A stretch of DNA of 64,000 bases from Doris montereyensis. Its lineage: Eukaryota > Mollusca > Gastropoda > Nudibranchia > Dorididae. Below are positions 42,301-55,930 of this stretch, piece by piece; the first letter of the stretch is position 1; every line of letters starts with the position of its first letter. A program made the translations under genes and the position numbers. Under the pieces are notes generated by a model. The model was not told where the DNA came from. It saw only the letters and a list, made by a program, of their open reading frames with translations, and searched no databases. The stretch lies in assembly GCA_037039925.1 (NCBI GenBank), contig JAXRKP010000257.1, forward strand, positions 152,044-216,043, in the 5' to 3' direction.

Positions 42301-45300
42301 GGTAGATATTAGTCCCTGTTTAAGATATTTGGTAGACATTAATCTTTTGTCTAAGATATTTTGGTAGACATTAATCTTTGTATAAGATATTTGGTAGACA
42401 TTAACCTTTGTCTAAGATATTTGGTAGACATTAATCTTTGTCTAAGATATTTGGTAGACATTAATCTTTGTCTACGATGTTTGGTAGACATAAATCTCTC
42501 TATGATATTCGGTAGACATAAATCTCTGTCTACGATATTCGGTAGAGATTAGTTCCTGTCTAGGATTATTGGTAGAGATGAGCTCCTGTCTAGGAAATTT
42601 GGTAGACATTAGTCCCTGTTTAGTATATTAGGTAGACATTAGTCCCTGTCTAGTATATTTGGTAGACATTAGTCCCCTGTTGAGGATATTTGGTAGAGAT
42701 TACTCCCTGTCTAGTATATTTGGTAGACATTAGTCGCTGTCTATATTTGGTAGATATTAGTCCCTGTTTAAGATATTTGGTAGAAATTAGTCCCTGTCTA
42801 GGATATTTGTTAGACCTTAGTCTCTGTCTAGGATATTTGGTAAAAATCAGTCCCTGTTTAGGATATTTGGTGGACATTAGTCCCTGTCTAGTATATTTGG
42901 TGGACATTAGTCCCTGTCTAGTATATTTGGTAGACATTAGTCCCTGTGTAGGATATTTGGTAGACATTAGTCCCTGTCTAGGATATTTGGTAGACATTAG
43001 TCCCTATCTAGTATTTTTGGTAGACATTAGTCCCTGTCTAGGATATTTGGTAGAGATTAGTCCCTGTCTAGTATATTTAGTAAAAATCAGTCCCTGTCTA
43101 CGATATTTGGTGGACATTAGTCCCTGTCTAGTATATTTGGTAGACTGTAGTCCCTGTGTAGGATATTTGGTAGACATTAGTCCCTGTCTAGGATATTTGG
43201 TAGACATTAGTCCCTGTGTAGGATATTTGGTGGACATTAGTCCCTGTCTAGGATAATTGGTATACATTAGTCTCTGTCTAGAATATTTGGTAGACATGAG
43301 TCTCTGTCTAGAATATTTGGTATACATTAGTCTCTGTCTAGGATATTTGGTATACTTTAATATCTGTCTAGGATATTTGGTAGATATTAGTCTGTCTAGG
43401 ATATTTGGTAGACATTAGTCTCTGTCTACGATATTTGGTAGACATTAATCTCTGTTTAGGATATTAGGTAGACATTAAGCTCGGTCTATGCTATTTGGTA
43501 GACATTAATCTCTGTCAATGATATTTGGTAGACATTAATCTCTGTCTATGATAATTGGTAGACATTAGTCTCTGTCTAGGATATTTGGTAGACATTAACC
43601 TCTGTTTAGGATAATTGGTAGACATTAGTCTTTGTGTAGGATATTTGGTAGACATTAATCTGTCTAGGATAATTAATAGACATTAGTCTTTGTTTAGGAT
43701 ATTTGGTAGACATTAATCTCTGTCTAGGATATTTGGTAGACATTAGTCTCTGTCTAGAATATTTGGTAGACATTAGTCTCTTTATAGGATATTTGGTAGA
43801 CATTAATCTTTGTCTAAGATATTTGGTAGACATTAATCTCTCTATAGGATATTTGGTAGACATTAGTCTCTTTATAGGATATTTGGTAGACATTAATCTT
43901 TTTCTAAGATATTTGGTAGACATTAATCTCTGTATAGGATATTTGGTAGACATTAGTCTCTTTATAGGATATTTGGTAGACATTAATCTTTGTCTAAGAT
44001 ATTTGGTAGACATTAATCTCTGTATAGGATATTTGGTAGACATTAGTTTCTTTATAGGATATTTGGTAGACATTAATCTTTGTCTAAGATATTTGGTAGA
44101 CATTAATCTCTGCATGGGATATTTGGTAGACATTAATCACTGTATATGATATTTGGTAGACATTAATCTCTGTATAGGATATTTGGTACACATTAATCTT
44201 TGTCTAGGATATTTGGTAGAGATGAGCTCCTGTCTAGGATATTTGGTAGACATTAGTCCCTGTCTAGGAAATTTGGTAGACATTAGTTGCTGTCTATATT
44301 TGGTAGATATTAGTCCCTGTTTAAGATATTTAGTAGACATTAATCTTTTGTCTAAGATATTTGGTAGACATTAATCTTTGTCTAAGATATTTGGTAGACA
44401 TTAACCTTTGTCTAAGATATTTGGTAGACATTAATCTTTGTCTAGGATATTTGGTAGACATTAATCTTTGTCTACGATGTTTGGTAAGACATAAATCTGT
44501 CTACGATATTCGGTAGACATAAATCTCTGTCTACGATATTTGGTAGAGATTAGTTCTGTCCAGGATTATTGGTAGAGATGAGCTCCTGTCTAGGATATTT
44601 GGTAGACATTAGTCCCTGTCTAGGAAATTTGGTAGACATTAGTCCCTGTTTAGTATATTTGGTAGATATTAGTCCCTGTCTAGTATATTTGGTAGACATT
44701 AGTCCCTGTTTAGGATATTTGGTAGACATTAGTCCTTGTCTAGTATATTTGGTAGACATTAGTCGCTGTCTATATTTGGTAGATATTAGTCCCTGTTTAA
44801 GATATTTGGTAGACATTAGTCCCTGTCTAGGATATTTGGTAGACATTAGTCCCTGTCTAGGATATTTGGTAAAAATCAGTCCCTGTCTAGGATATTTGGT
44901 GGACATTAGTCCCTGTCTAGTATATTTGGTAGACATTAGTCCCTGTCTAGGATATTTGGTAGACATTAGTCCCTGTCTAGGATATTTGGTAGACATTAGT
45001 CCCTGTCTAGGATATTTGGTAGACATTAGTCCCTGTCTAGTATATTTGGTGGACATTAGTCCCTGTCTAGAATATTTGGTAGAGATTAATTTAGGATATT
45101 TGGTAAAAATTAGTCCCTGTCTAGTATATTTGGTGGACATTAGTCCCTGTCTAGTATATTTGGTAGACATTAGTCCCTGTCTAGGATATTTGGTAGACAT
45201 TAGTCCCTGTCTAGGATATTTGGTAGACATTAGTCCCTGTCTAGGATATTTGGTAGACATTAGTCCCCTGTCTAGGATATTTGGTAGACATTAGTTCCTG

Positions 45301-47420
45301 TCTAGGATACTTGGTAGACAAAATTCGGTCCCTGTGTAGGATATTTGGTAGATATTAGTCCCTGTCTCAGGATATTTGGTAGACATTAGTCTCTGTCTAG
45401 TATATTTGGTGGACATTAGTCCTGTGATAGGATATTTGGTAGACATTAGTCCCTGTCATTAGTCTGTATTTGGTAGAGATTATTTGGTAGGATATTTGGT
45501 AGACATTAGTCCCTGTCTAGGATATTTGGTAGACATTAGTCCCTGTCTAGTATATTTGGTAGACATTAGTCCCTGGTAGACATTAGTCTCTGTCTAGTAT
45601 ATTTGGTAGACATTAGTCCCTGTCTAGGATATTTGGTAGAAATTAGTCCCTGTCTAGGATATTTGGTAGACATTAGTCTCTGTCTAGTATATTTGGTAGA
45701 CATTAGTCCCTGTCTAGGATATTTGGTAGACATTAGTCCCTGTGTAGGATATTTGGTAGACATTAGTCCCTGTCTAGGATATTTGGTAGACATTAGTCTC
45801 TGTCTAGGATATTTGGTAGACATTAGTCCCTGTTTAGGATATTTGGTAAAAATTAGTCCCTGTCTAGGATATTTGGTAGACATTAGTCTCTGTCTAGTAT
45901 ATTTGGTGGAAATTAGTCCCTGTCTAGGATATTTGGTAGACATTAGTCCCTGTTTAGGATATTTGGTAAAAATCAGTCCCTGTCTAGGATATTTGGTAGA
46001 CATTAGTCTCTGTCTAGTATATTTGGTGGACATTAGTCCCTGTCTAGTATATTTGGTAGACATTAGTCTCTGTCTAGTATATTTGGTGGACATTAGTCTC
46101 TGTCTAGTATATTTGGTAGACATTAGTCTCTGTCTAGTATATTTGGTGGACATTAGTCTCTGTCTAGTATATTTGGTGGACATTAGTCCCTGTCTAGTAT
46201 ATTTGGTAGACATTAGTCCCTGTCTAGTATATTTGGTAGACATTAGTCTCTGTCTAGTATATTTGGTAGACATTAGTCTCTGTCTAGTATATTTGGTGGA
46301 CATTAGTCCCTGTCTAGGATATTTGGTAGACATTAGTCCCTGTCTAGGATATTTGGTAGACATTAGTCTCTGTCTAGTATATTTGGTGGACATTAGTCTC
46401 TGTCTAGTATATTTGGTAGACATTAGTCTCTGTCTAGTATATTTGGTAGACATTAGTCTCTGTCTAGTATATTTGGTGGACATTAGTCCCTGTCTAGTAT
46501 ATTTGGTAGACATTAGTCCCTGTCTAGTATATTTGGTAGACATTAGTCTCTGTCTAGGATATTTGGTAGACATTAGTCCCTGTCTAGGATATTTGGTAGA
46601 CATTAGTCTCTGTCTAGGATATTTGGTAGACATTAGTCCCTGTCTAGGATATTTGGTAAAAATCAGTCCCTGTCTATGATATTTGGTGGACATTAGTCCC
46701 TGTCTAGTATATTTGGTAGACATTAGTCCCTGTCTAGGATATTTGGTAGACATTAGTCCCTGTTTAGGATATTTGGTAAAGATTAGTCCCTGTCTAGGAT
46801 ATTTGGTAGAGATTAGTCCCTGTCTAGGATATTTGGTAGACATTAGTCTCTGTCAGGATAGTAGACATTAGTTTAGGATATTTGGTAGACATTAGTCCCT
46901 GTCTAGGATATTTGGTAGACATTAGTCCCTGTCTAGGATATTTGGTAGACATTAGTCTCTGTCTATGATATTTGGTAGACATTAGTCCTTGTCTAGGATA
47001 TTTGGTAGACATTAGTTCCTGTCTAGTATATTTGGTAGACATTAGTCTCTGTCTAGGATATTTGGTAGACATTAGTCTCTGTCTAGGATATTTGGTAGAG
47101 ATTAGTTCCTCTTTAGGGTATTTGGTCGACATTAGTCTCTGTCTATGATATTTGGTAGATATTAGCTGCTGTCTAGGATATTTGATAAAGATTGGTCTCT
47201 GTCTAGGATTGTTGGTATAGATTAATGTCTGTCTAGGATATTTGGTCACATTAGTGTCTGTCAAGAATATTTGATACATATCAATTACTGTCCAGAATAT
47301 TTGGTACAGATTAGTTTATGTCCAGAAAATTTGGCATCAATCAGTTTTTGTTAATAATATTTGGTAAACATTAGTCTGTCTAGAAATACATTCGTCTTAG
47401 TCCATAACATTCGATATACC
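39387..47420. repeat. 30-bp minisatellite array, 8 kb, intron 4
   Basis: About 268 copies of a 30-bp unit with parts TTTGGTAGACATTAGTCTCT and GTCTAGGATA. The left part (39387-40900) favours GTATACATTAGTCTTTG, the middle has GTATAGGATA and TCTAAGATA variants, and the right part (44550-46860) is very homogeneous with TTAGTCCCTGTC. The period, a multiple of three, leaves open frames up to 425 codons on minus (repeat MSTKYPRQGL) and 358 on plus (repeat VDISPCLGYL). These are best seen as artefacts. It decays from 47200 to 47430. Confidence 0.97.
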
Positions 47421-47424
47421 TCAG

Positions 47425-47805
47425 TCTATGTCTAGATGATGGGTCAGATAATTAAGAGAATGCCAACCGCAAGCTGGGTAACTATTTTGTTCAATGCAAT
47501 ACACTGAATACATAAAAAATCAAGACAACAAACCCATTGATTTAAAGAATGAACACACACAATACAGGTCCCTGGTGTGTTTATTCGATTTTTGGAAATA
47601 TTTGACATTCCAAGGCTGTAAATTGCTTTGATACCTATTCTCTTTGTACCCAGGAAAGGCTTGCTACTATTTATCTCCATATTCCCCCCCCCCTCCCCCT
47701 AAAACAACTTGTACATTTTCATGATATAAGAGGTTTGCTACGGGAACAGATTGCACCTTATAATAAAGTAGTAATGGGTTGTACTGTAAAATGTTAACTT
47801 AATTT
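47425..47805. other. unique intron 4 sequence next to exon 4
   Basis: No gene recognised. Contains C-rich CCCCCCCCCTCCCC at about 47687. Confidence 0.5.
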
Positions 47806-47807
47806 AC

Positions 47808-47981
47808 CTGTTCCTTCATATATACCGATGACCTTGGAACCAAGACCCATGGCACAGTTAAAGAGCAGACAACTGGCTAGTTTCGCAGATTTCCCCATGC
47901 TTTCATAGTTGGGATCAATAACCCAATAAGGGAAATAAAAGCCAAAGAACAAAATACCACCTAATGCTGCTCCAACGTTGG
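47808..47981 (-). CDS. ABCA3-like exon 4: TM5 region
   Basis: 174 bp, acceptor TTTTTTACAG|CCAACG and donor GAACAG|GTAAAT. Two starting bases complete an Ala codon. The peptide ANVGAALGGILFFGFYFPYW contains TM5, followed by VIDPNYESMGKSAKLASCLL and FNCAMGLGSKVIGIYEGT. SCLL.N.AM..G...IG matches SCLLSNVAMAMGAQLIG of ABCA3. It ends in phase 1, matching exon 5. Confidence 0.95.
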
Positions 47982-47984
47982 CTG

Positions 47985-48490
47985 TAAAAAATGTATAAAA
48001 ATCAATGGTTAAAAAATCTTGAGGCATTACATTGTGAAAATGCATCTTTGAAATGAAACTATTTTTATGTTTGAATTAATTTGCATTTATTTGGTATTAA
48101 AATAGTCTTATGACACAACAAAGTATATTTGACATACAGCTAAAAAGAACTTAAAGCCTGTGAGACCCTAAAGATAAAAGCATATAAGTCTATCGAGTGT
48201 TAAATCAAAGATACATTGATTATTCATTATAACCATAAATATGTTTACTATATTGTTGCTCATATCATGCGGAATTCAATATATGCAAAATTATAAAAAA
48301 TACATTCAATATCAGTATTAATACGTAATATACATTGCAGTGACACATGCATTGCAAGGCAAGATAACAAAATATTTTTAATTATATGCAGTACAGTTGA
48401 AGAAAGTATAATAGTTATATCTCAATGCGCTGAGTATTTCAAATCATCTTTGATAATAAAATCTATCAATTTCTTCTCCAATAAATAGTA
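47985..48490. other. unique intron 3 sequence
   Basis: AT-rich, nothing recognised before the LINE tail. Confidence 0.5.
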
Positions 48491-48494
48491 AATG

Positions 48495-51425
48495 TTTGTT
48501 TTACTTTCTTTATCATTTCCCACTCTACCTTCCGGTGTATGGGTTTAGATGCTCGAAATGATCTTCCTACAGGCTGCCCTGTCCTCACACTTTCTGTTTC
48601 CTTCCTCGAAAGTTAAATTTCTTTGCTTTAATTCCTCTTTTATATCTTCTTCCCACTTTCTCCGAGGTCTGCTTTTTGGTCTTTTACCTTCGATTTAGTT
48701 ATTATATTGTCATTCATTCTGTTTACATGCCCAAACCATCTTAGTTGATTTATTTCTATCTTAGTTTTTATGCCATCTGCTTTGGTTTGATCTCTTATTG
48801 TTGTGTTTCTGATTTTGTTTCGTTTAGTTTTCCCTACTACTCTTCTTAGACATTTCATTTCCACTGCTTGTACTCTACTGTATTCCCTACTGTCTAAGGT
48901 CCAGGTTTCGCTACCACAGAGGAGGATAGGACAATAAACTGTGTTGTCTATTGCCAGTTTGGGTTTTTTTGACAATTCTTGTTTACCTATAAATGCCTTT
49001 GCTAGATGGTTATATATTGTCATTGCTTTTTGAATTCTCTGACTGATTTTTTCTCTTACTTTTCCCTCTGAGTTAATCATTACTCCTAGGTAATTGTAGC
49101 TTTGAACTTGTTCTAAATTCCTCCTGCCCAATTTAAGATTTTGTGTTTTAGCTTCCCCACATACTTGCATTGTTTTGGTTTTCTTTGCATTTATTCTCAT
49201 TCCCCTTTTCTTTAGTTCATCATTCATCATGCTGATATTCGACTGAAGGTCACATCTGATTTTCCAAACAGAACTAAACCATCAGCAAATGAAAGCATTG
49301 ATACATTTACTGGTTTGAGTTTCCTCATAGCTACATTCATTTTCTTCATTTTTGAGGATGCCTTTGCGACTCAATCCATAAATGTGATTAAAAAAAAGAG
49401 GACTTAGGACACACACCCTGTCTTACTCCTACATCTACATCAAATTCTTCAGATATATTTCCAGCTGCTCTAACTGCACATGTTGGTTTATTATAAAAAC
49501 TTTTAATGGCTTCTTTTAAATTTTACTCTAAATTGTGTTCTTTTAAGGAATGCCATAGTTCGTTCCTCTTCACAGCGTCAAATGCCTTTTGTAAGTCAAT
49601 AAAACACAAGTGCAAGTCAATGTTTCTCTCAAGGAATTTTTCTATTATTTGTTTAATTGTAAATATGTGGTCTTGTACGCTTTATCTGGTCTAAATCAAA
49701 TCTGATGTTCTTCAATCGGATCCTCTACTCTTTTCCTTAGTTTAATTTCCAGTATCCTAGCATATACTTTTCCTGGTACGGTAAGAAGTGATATACTTCT
49801 ATAGTTTGAGCATTCCATAGTTGATCCTTTCTTATGTATTGGTACTACCATTTCCTTTTTCCAGTCGTCTGGCACCTGTTTGGACTTCCATGCTTGTTGG
49901 CATATTGCATGTAGTAGTTTGTCTGCCTCTTTCCCTTGGTATTTAATCATTTTGGATAAACTTGATCTGCTCCTGGGGCCTTTTTCTAATTTCACTTTTC
50001 TTATAGCTGTTTGGATTTCTTCCTTTCAGATATTTACATCTTCAGCTGTCTCAACTGGATTACTAGTCATTTTTACTAATTGATATGTGCTCCTTGTTTC
50101 ATATGTTCTGGAGGGATTATGTAATTGTTGAAAATACTTTCTCCATGTTTCCATGATTTCGCTGTCTTCTTTCATTATATATCCTTTGGTGTTTTTAATT
50201 TGTCATATTGGGCATGCTTTGGTCTTTCTCATGCTCTTCATTGACCCCAAGAACAGCTTTTGGTTTCCATGATAGCTTTCTTGAAGTCTTTGTCCAAATT
50301 CTTGCCATTATTCCTGTTTTGCTCTCCTCATTTCCTCTTTTGTTTGATGGTTCTTTTACTCACTTTATATATCCTATCCAGGCATTCTCATTCCACCATG
50401 CTATTCTTTTCCTATCTCCTTTAATTTCTTTCCTACCACATACCTCTTCAGTACAACTCAGGAGTGTTTCTTTATACATCTGCCACTTTTCTTCTACTGT
50501 GCTATCATTCAGATCCATCTGCCTTTCACTGATAAACCTTTTTATCCTAGATTGGTATATCTTTTTTATTATTGGTTTATTTAGGTCTTCTATTTTGAGT
50601 TTAGTAGCTTTTTTCTCTTTCCTTTTCTATTTGTTCTCTTCAGTCAGTAATCTCATTTTGGCAATCACTAGCTGATGATCATTAAATATTTCAGCTCCTC
50701 TGTTTACTCTTGCATCCATTGTACTGTAAAAAGGAGCTGCTAACTATTACATAGTCTATGATTGACTTTTCGCATCTGTCTTCATTTACTCTTGTTTATT
50801 TGTGGATATCTTTATGAGGAAAAAAGGTGTTGGCTATTTTCATGTTATTCTTTAGGCAAAAATCTATTAATCTCTCTCCATTTGGAGAAGTTGTTGTTTC
50901 TCCTTTTTAACCTATTATTCCTCCTGATGTTTCTATATTGTTGCTTACTCTAGTGTTTAAATTGCCTAAAACCATTAGTTACTGTTTGGGTTTGAGATTC
51001 TCTGCAGCTGTTTGTAACCCATTTTCAAAGATATTTTTCATCTTTGGTGGCGTCTTCGTTTGGTCCATAAGCTATTAATAATTTAATTTCTCTTCCTTTT
51101 GGTTTAATGTTTACCTCTATTAGCTGTGGGCTTATAAATTCCCAACTTTCTAGTACCTTTTCTTGCCTTTTATGCATTAGGAGGCCTACTCCTGCTCTAG
51201 CTTTGACATATATCCCCTGAGAAGATTAAGCTATGATTTGGTCCTACATTTTCTATGTTTTTCTTTGTTACTGTAATGGCCAAAATATCTACTATGAAGT
51301 TTTCCATTTCTTCAGCTAATTCAAAGTCCATGTTCATTTCCCTGTTTGTCTTCATGAGATCAAGCCGGGTATATCATCATATGTACTTCTTTGAATCTGT
51401 TTGTATTGGATAAGCAGGTGATTAG
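48495..51425 (-). pseudogene. RTE-like LINE, decayed ORF (endonuclease and reverse transcriptase)
   Basis: Minus-strand. Near the 5' end (51400-50930) frames give DILAITVTKKNIENVGPNHS, GVGLLMHKRQEKVLESWEFI and LLIAYGPNEDATKDEKY with VLGNLNTRV, an APE-type endonuclease. At 49995-49696: WKKEMVVPIHKKGSTMECSN and YRSISLLTVPGKVYARILE, the RT N-terminal core. At 49230-48640: RINAKKTKTMQVCGEAKTQN, YNYLGVMINSEGKVREKI, CGSETWTLDSREY and RWFGHVNRMND, the RT C-terminal region. Several frameshifts and stops; inactive. The 3' end is an AAAG-type tail near 48495. It is the best-preserved LINE in the window and sits in intron 3. Confidence 0.88.
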
Positions 51426-51435
51426 CCCACTGTAC

Positions 51436-51990
51436 CCTTGGTAGATGGTGGGGTTGCCACCTTAAGGCTCCCCTACCGGGCCTTGTTATTTTCAATCAGT
51501 TTAACTCCCTTAGCCTTTGGTCAGCCAAGACCAACCTGCCAGGCAGCAGGTTTGTTTTCTGTTAGGGTTAACTCCCTTAGCCTTTGGTCAAGCCCAGCCT
51601 GCAAGGCAGCACGTTGTTTTCTGTTGGTCAACTCCCTTAGCCTTTGGTCAGCCAGACCTACCTGCAAGGCAGCAGGTTGTTTTCTGTGTTAACTCCCTTA
51701 GCCTTTGGTCAAGCCCAGCCTGCAAGGCAGCACGTTGTTTTCTGTTAGGGTCAACTCCCTTAGCCTTTGGTCAGCCAAGACCTACCTGCAAGGCAGCAGG
51801 TTGTTTTCTGTCAAAGTTAACTCCCTTAGCCTTTGGTCAAGCCCAGCCTGCAAAGCAGCACGTTGTTTTCTGTTAGGGTCAACTCCCTTAGCCTTTGGTC
51901 AGCCAAGACCTGCCTGCAAGGCAGCAGGAGACTCGTGGAGGGCAGGACTGCCTAAACCGGTACAGGTACCTGTCCACTGCCGGGGTAAAT
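51436..51990 (-). repeat. tandem 5' monomers of the RTE-like LINE
   Basis: Seven units of 60-67 bp built on CTCCCTTAGCCTTTGGTCA (from 51505 to about 51925). Two types alternate: A continues GCCAAGACCTACCTGCAAGG, B continues AGCCCAGCCTGCAAGGCAGC. They precede the LINE 5' part on its own strand, with a conserved entry sequence GTACCTGTCCACTGCCGGGG at the outer end. Likely a repeated 5' UTR or promoter of the LINE (inference). Plus-strand frames of 84-119 codons here are artefacts. Confidence 0.82.
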
Positions 51991-52096
51991 GTTTGTAATT
52001 AGCCATATTTGTTAGGCCCAGTTTTTTAACATTACAATGTATCTTCCCAAAGCAATGATTTTGTTACAAGTGAAAATAGCATATCTTTTCATTCAC

Positions 52097-52337
52097 CTTT
52101 CTGTACGAATGTGCTGACCATGAAGCTGAATGTTATCACTGACAAGATGTAACAAACGAGGAACAAAAAGAACAAGAAGGCATCTGTTTGACCCAGCACC
52201 GCTCCTTTGCTAGAGATGAGTGATGCTCCTAACAAGATGGAGTAGAGGATAGTTGCTGGCAGTAGGTAGACCAAGAACGTGATGAACCAAGATGTCCAAT
52301 AGACAGACCCTGTGAGCCCCATCAACTTCATAGATTC
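52097..52337 (-). CDS. ABCA3-like exon 3: TM3-TM4
   Basis: 241 bp, acceptor CTCTTGACAG|GAATCT and donor CAGAAAG|GTGAATG. It starts in phase 0 with ESMKLMGLTGSVYWTSWFIT, then FLVYLLPATILYSILLGASL (TM3) and FLFFLFLVCYILSVITFSFM (TM4), ending VSTFVQK. M.LMGL....(Y/H)W(T/S)(S/A)WF and FSFMVSTF are hallmark ABCA sequences. It ends in phase 1, joining exon 4 as VQKANVGAALGG. Confidence 0.96.
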
Positions 52338-52433
52338 CTGTCAAGAGGCAAACAAGAAAAAAAGTTTAATCTGCTGTCGTACTACAAAAATGAGTTCATT
52401 CTTAATTTAATCTATAAATATAGAGTTGTATAA

Positions 52434-52680
52434 TTCTGAGTTGGCCGTTCTTTGGGCGCCAAAGGCTCTGTTACCAGGCCACTAAGAGTAACCATGTCTT
52501 AGTAGCATGTAGGTTCTAAATGGTCTCAAGATCATTTTCATTTAAGGAATCTTTCTGCCGTAAGTAATTAATTATAGAACATTTCATTGTTTCCTGTCTT
52601 TGAGCAGAATTTTCATTCACCTATGCCGCCATTTTGAACAGATCTTATAATTAAAAAGTTGAAATAGTACCGTTCACGCC
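52434..52680 (+). repeat. dispersed repeat, copy 2 of 2
   Basis: Matches 30970-31215: TTCTGAGTTGGCCGTT, CACTAAGAGTAACCATGT, CTCAAGATCATTTTCATT, AATTTTCATTCACCTATGC, AATTAAAAAGTTGAAATAG. Same orientation. Confidence 0.7.
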
Positions 52681-52699
52681 TACGCGTGTAACCTCAGTA

Positions 52700-53430
52700 T
52701 TGAATACTGGCCCAATAGAATAATCGTACTTGGTATCACATGGAGTGTAACATACTAAGAACATAAACTTGCCATTTTCGGGGACACAGTTTGCCTCAAA
52801 CCATACTTTTAAAGAGATGTGTAACATAGAGCTAGAACTTAGGTTGGTTTTTGTAACGCCAAAAGGAAACGTTGATAATTGTAGGGACACGAATATATAA
52901 CAGATTGTGATTTCCAACTTTTGCCTGTAGTAGAGTACAAATCAAAGCAAAAGCAAGTAGATGGCTTGACTAAGGATTAACCATAGATAGAATAAAACTA
53001 TCATTTAATTCCCAACGCCACCAAGTTTGGTGTTATAAAACACAAAAAGTACACCAGCCTTGCTTTAGTCATACAAATCTACGAAGCCCCATACCAATTT
53101 ATCATCTGGGTTCTATGTATGAGAGGGCGATAGTGATATGCAAAGCCCGCTCTGTGCCATTTTTATATATTGTGATTTGTTTTCACCATCTCAGACTTTC
53201 GATGAAGAGTCTTCTGATGATCAAATCATTTTTATTCAAAACTGACAATATCATATTACAATTTGGCTCTAAACATCAAATTGATCGGACTTTATTTAGA
53301 ACTAAGGCTATTTAGAACTATTTAGACAAAATTGATTTTATCAAGTTATTTTTGGGGATATAGCGGTTTTTGCATCTCATCCCCTCATATGTTATGTCGT
53401 AAAGACTTGTAAGAAACCATACATTTCCCG
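52700..53430. other. unique intron 2 sequence
   Basis: No exon, TE domain or tandem repeat recognised. Confidence 0.45.
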
Positions 53431-53442
53431 TTTAGCTCCGTT

Positions 53443-54420
53443 TTGCAAAGGGGTTTACAAGGCAATGCATTCGAACGAATTAATACAAATGGCTATTCTC
53501 TCTTTCATTCATTCATCATCCACATTGAACACAAGACAATGCATTCAAACGAATTAATACAAATGGCTACTCTCTCTTTCATTCATACATCATTCACATT
53601 GAACACAAGACAATGCATTCAAACAAATTAACACAAATGGCTACTCTCTCTTTCATTCATACATCATCCACATTGAACACGAGACTGCATTCAAACAAAT
53701 TAATACAAATGGCTACTCTCTCTTTCATTCATACATCATCGACATTGAACACAAGACAATGCATTCAAACGAATTAATACAAATGGCTACTCTCTTTCAT
53801 TCCTATATCATCGACATTGAACACAAAACAATGCATTCAAACAAATTAATACAAATGACTACTCTCTCTTTCATTCATACATCATTCACATTGAACACAA
53901 CACAATGCATTCAAACAAATTAATATAAATGGCTACTCGCTCTTCCATTCATACATCATCGACATTGAACACAAGACAATGCATTCAAACGAATTAATAT
54001 AAATGGCTACTCTCTCTTTCATTCATACATCATCGACATTGAACACAAGACAATGCATTCAAACAAATTAATACAAATGGCTACTCTCTCTTTCATTCAT
54101 ACATCATTCACATTGAACACAAGACAATGCATTCAAACAAATTAATACAAATGGCTAGTCTCTCTTTCATTCATACATCATCCACATTGAACACAAGACA
54201 ATGCATTCAAACGAATTAATACAAATGGCTACTCTCTCTTTCATTCATACATCATTCACATTGAACACAAGACAATGCATTCAAACAAATTAATACAAAT
54301 GGCTACTCTCTCTTTCATTCATACATCATCCACATTGAACACGAGACAATGCATTCAAACAAATTAATACAAATGCCTAGTCTCTCTTTCATTCATACAT
54401 CATCCACATTGAACACAAGC
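53443..54420. repeat. 74-bp minisatellite array, intron 2
   Basis: Thirteen regular copies with parts CACATTGAACACAAGACAAT, GCATTCAAACAAATTAATAC and AAATGGCTACTCTCTCTTTC. Copies are highly similar with occasional GACATTG/CACATTG and AACGAATT/AACAAATT changes. Confidence 0.97.
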
Positions 54421-54424
54421 AAGG

Positions 54425-54965
54425 AGGCCATGCCTGGACCCAACTATCAAATCAAATGTCTGGCTAAAACAGGAAGTTGATGTTGTAGGCATGTTGCCAG
54501 ATGTCTTTGCCCGACCCTGCCAAAAGTATTATTTTAGATGAATTTTAACATTCATCTCATAGACTTTTGCGTGCTATTTAAAAAAAAATATTCAGTGTAA
54601 AGACATTTTTGTGGTCTGTTTCACTGTTTTATTCCCATGGGAATTTCCGATTTTGACAGCAAAAACATGACTTGACACCCACCCTACCTGACCTCAAATT
54701 GCCTTTTTGACAAACCTTATGCAGGAATTAGTCAGTGTAATTTTCATATGGTTACCATTTACTGGTAATTAAGTATAGCCAATTAAAGATGCCTTGAGTG
54801 AAGTGGCATTAAATACTTAAGAAGATCTATATCTAGACCTAGATACGTCTTTAAATCTTGGCGTGGTTTGTTTTGGTTTGTTGGGGGGGGGGGGGGTGGG
54901 GGGCTTTATTTTATGTTGTTGAGATGGGGTTTTTTCTTGGCCACCTGATGATTTCAGAGAAATAT
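54425..54965. other. unique intron 2 sequence with a G tract
   Basis: No gene recognised. A 13-G run interrupted by T then six G (about 54882-54903) is not accompanied by the G-capped MITE body. Confidence 0.5.
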
Positions 54966-54969
54966 ACAT

Positions 54970-55370
<401 letters not shown>

Positions 55371-55534
55371 GACAGTCACACAGAAACAGACATAGAGAGA
55401 TATCATAGACAGGGGGACAGATGGATTTCCGACACATAAAAAGAGAATTACATTAGATAAATCGATAGATAAGTACACATGTAAATATATATCCTTATAT
55501 AGACAGATAAGACGATAATGAAGTAGATATTTAT

Positions 55535-55585
55535 TATTATATTATATTATTATTATTATTAGTTATTAGTAGTAGTAGTAGTAGC

Positions 55586-55673
<88 letters not shown>

Positions 55674-55677
55674 TCAC

Positions 55678-55711
<34 letters not shown>

Positions 55712-55826
55712 TTACTATTATCGTTATTATTTTCATCATCCTCATCATCATTATTACTATTATTACTATTATTATTATTATTAGTAGTAGTAGTAGTAGT
55801 AGTAGTACTAGTAGTACTAGTAATAC

Positions 55827-55857
<31 letters not shown>

Positions 55858-55888
55858 CGTAGTGGTGGTGGTGGTGGTAGTGGTAGTG

Positions 55889-55930
<42 letters not shown>

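Noticed and set aside
39967..46860. Long open frames (up to 425 codons) of a decapeptide repeat on both strands
   Set aside because: They follow from a 30-bp period without stops, are open on both strands at once, have no unique start region, and sit inside an intron of a well-supported gene.
54880..54905. Fifth copy of the G-capped MITE
   Set aside because: Only the G run is present; the flanking sequence does not match the element on either side.
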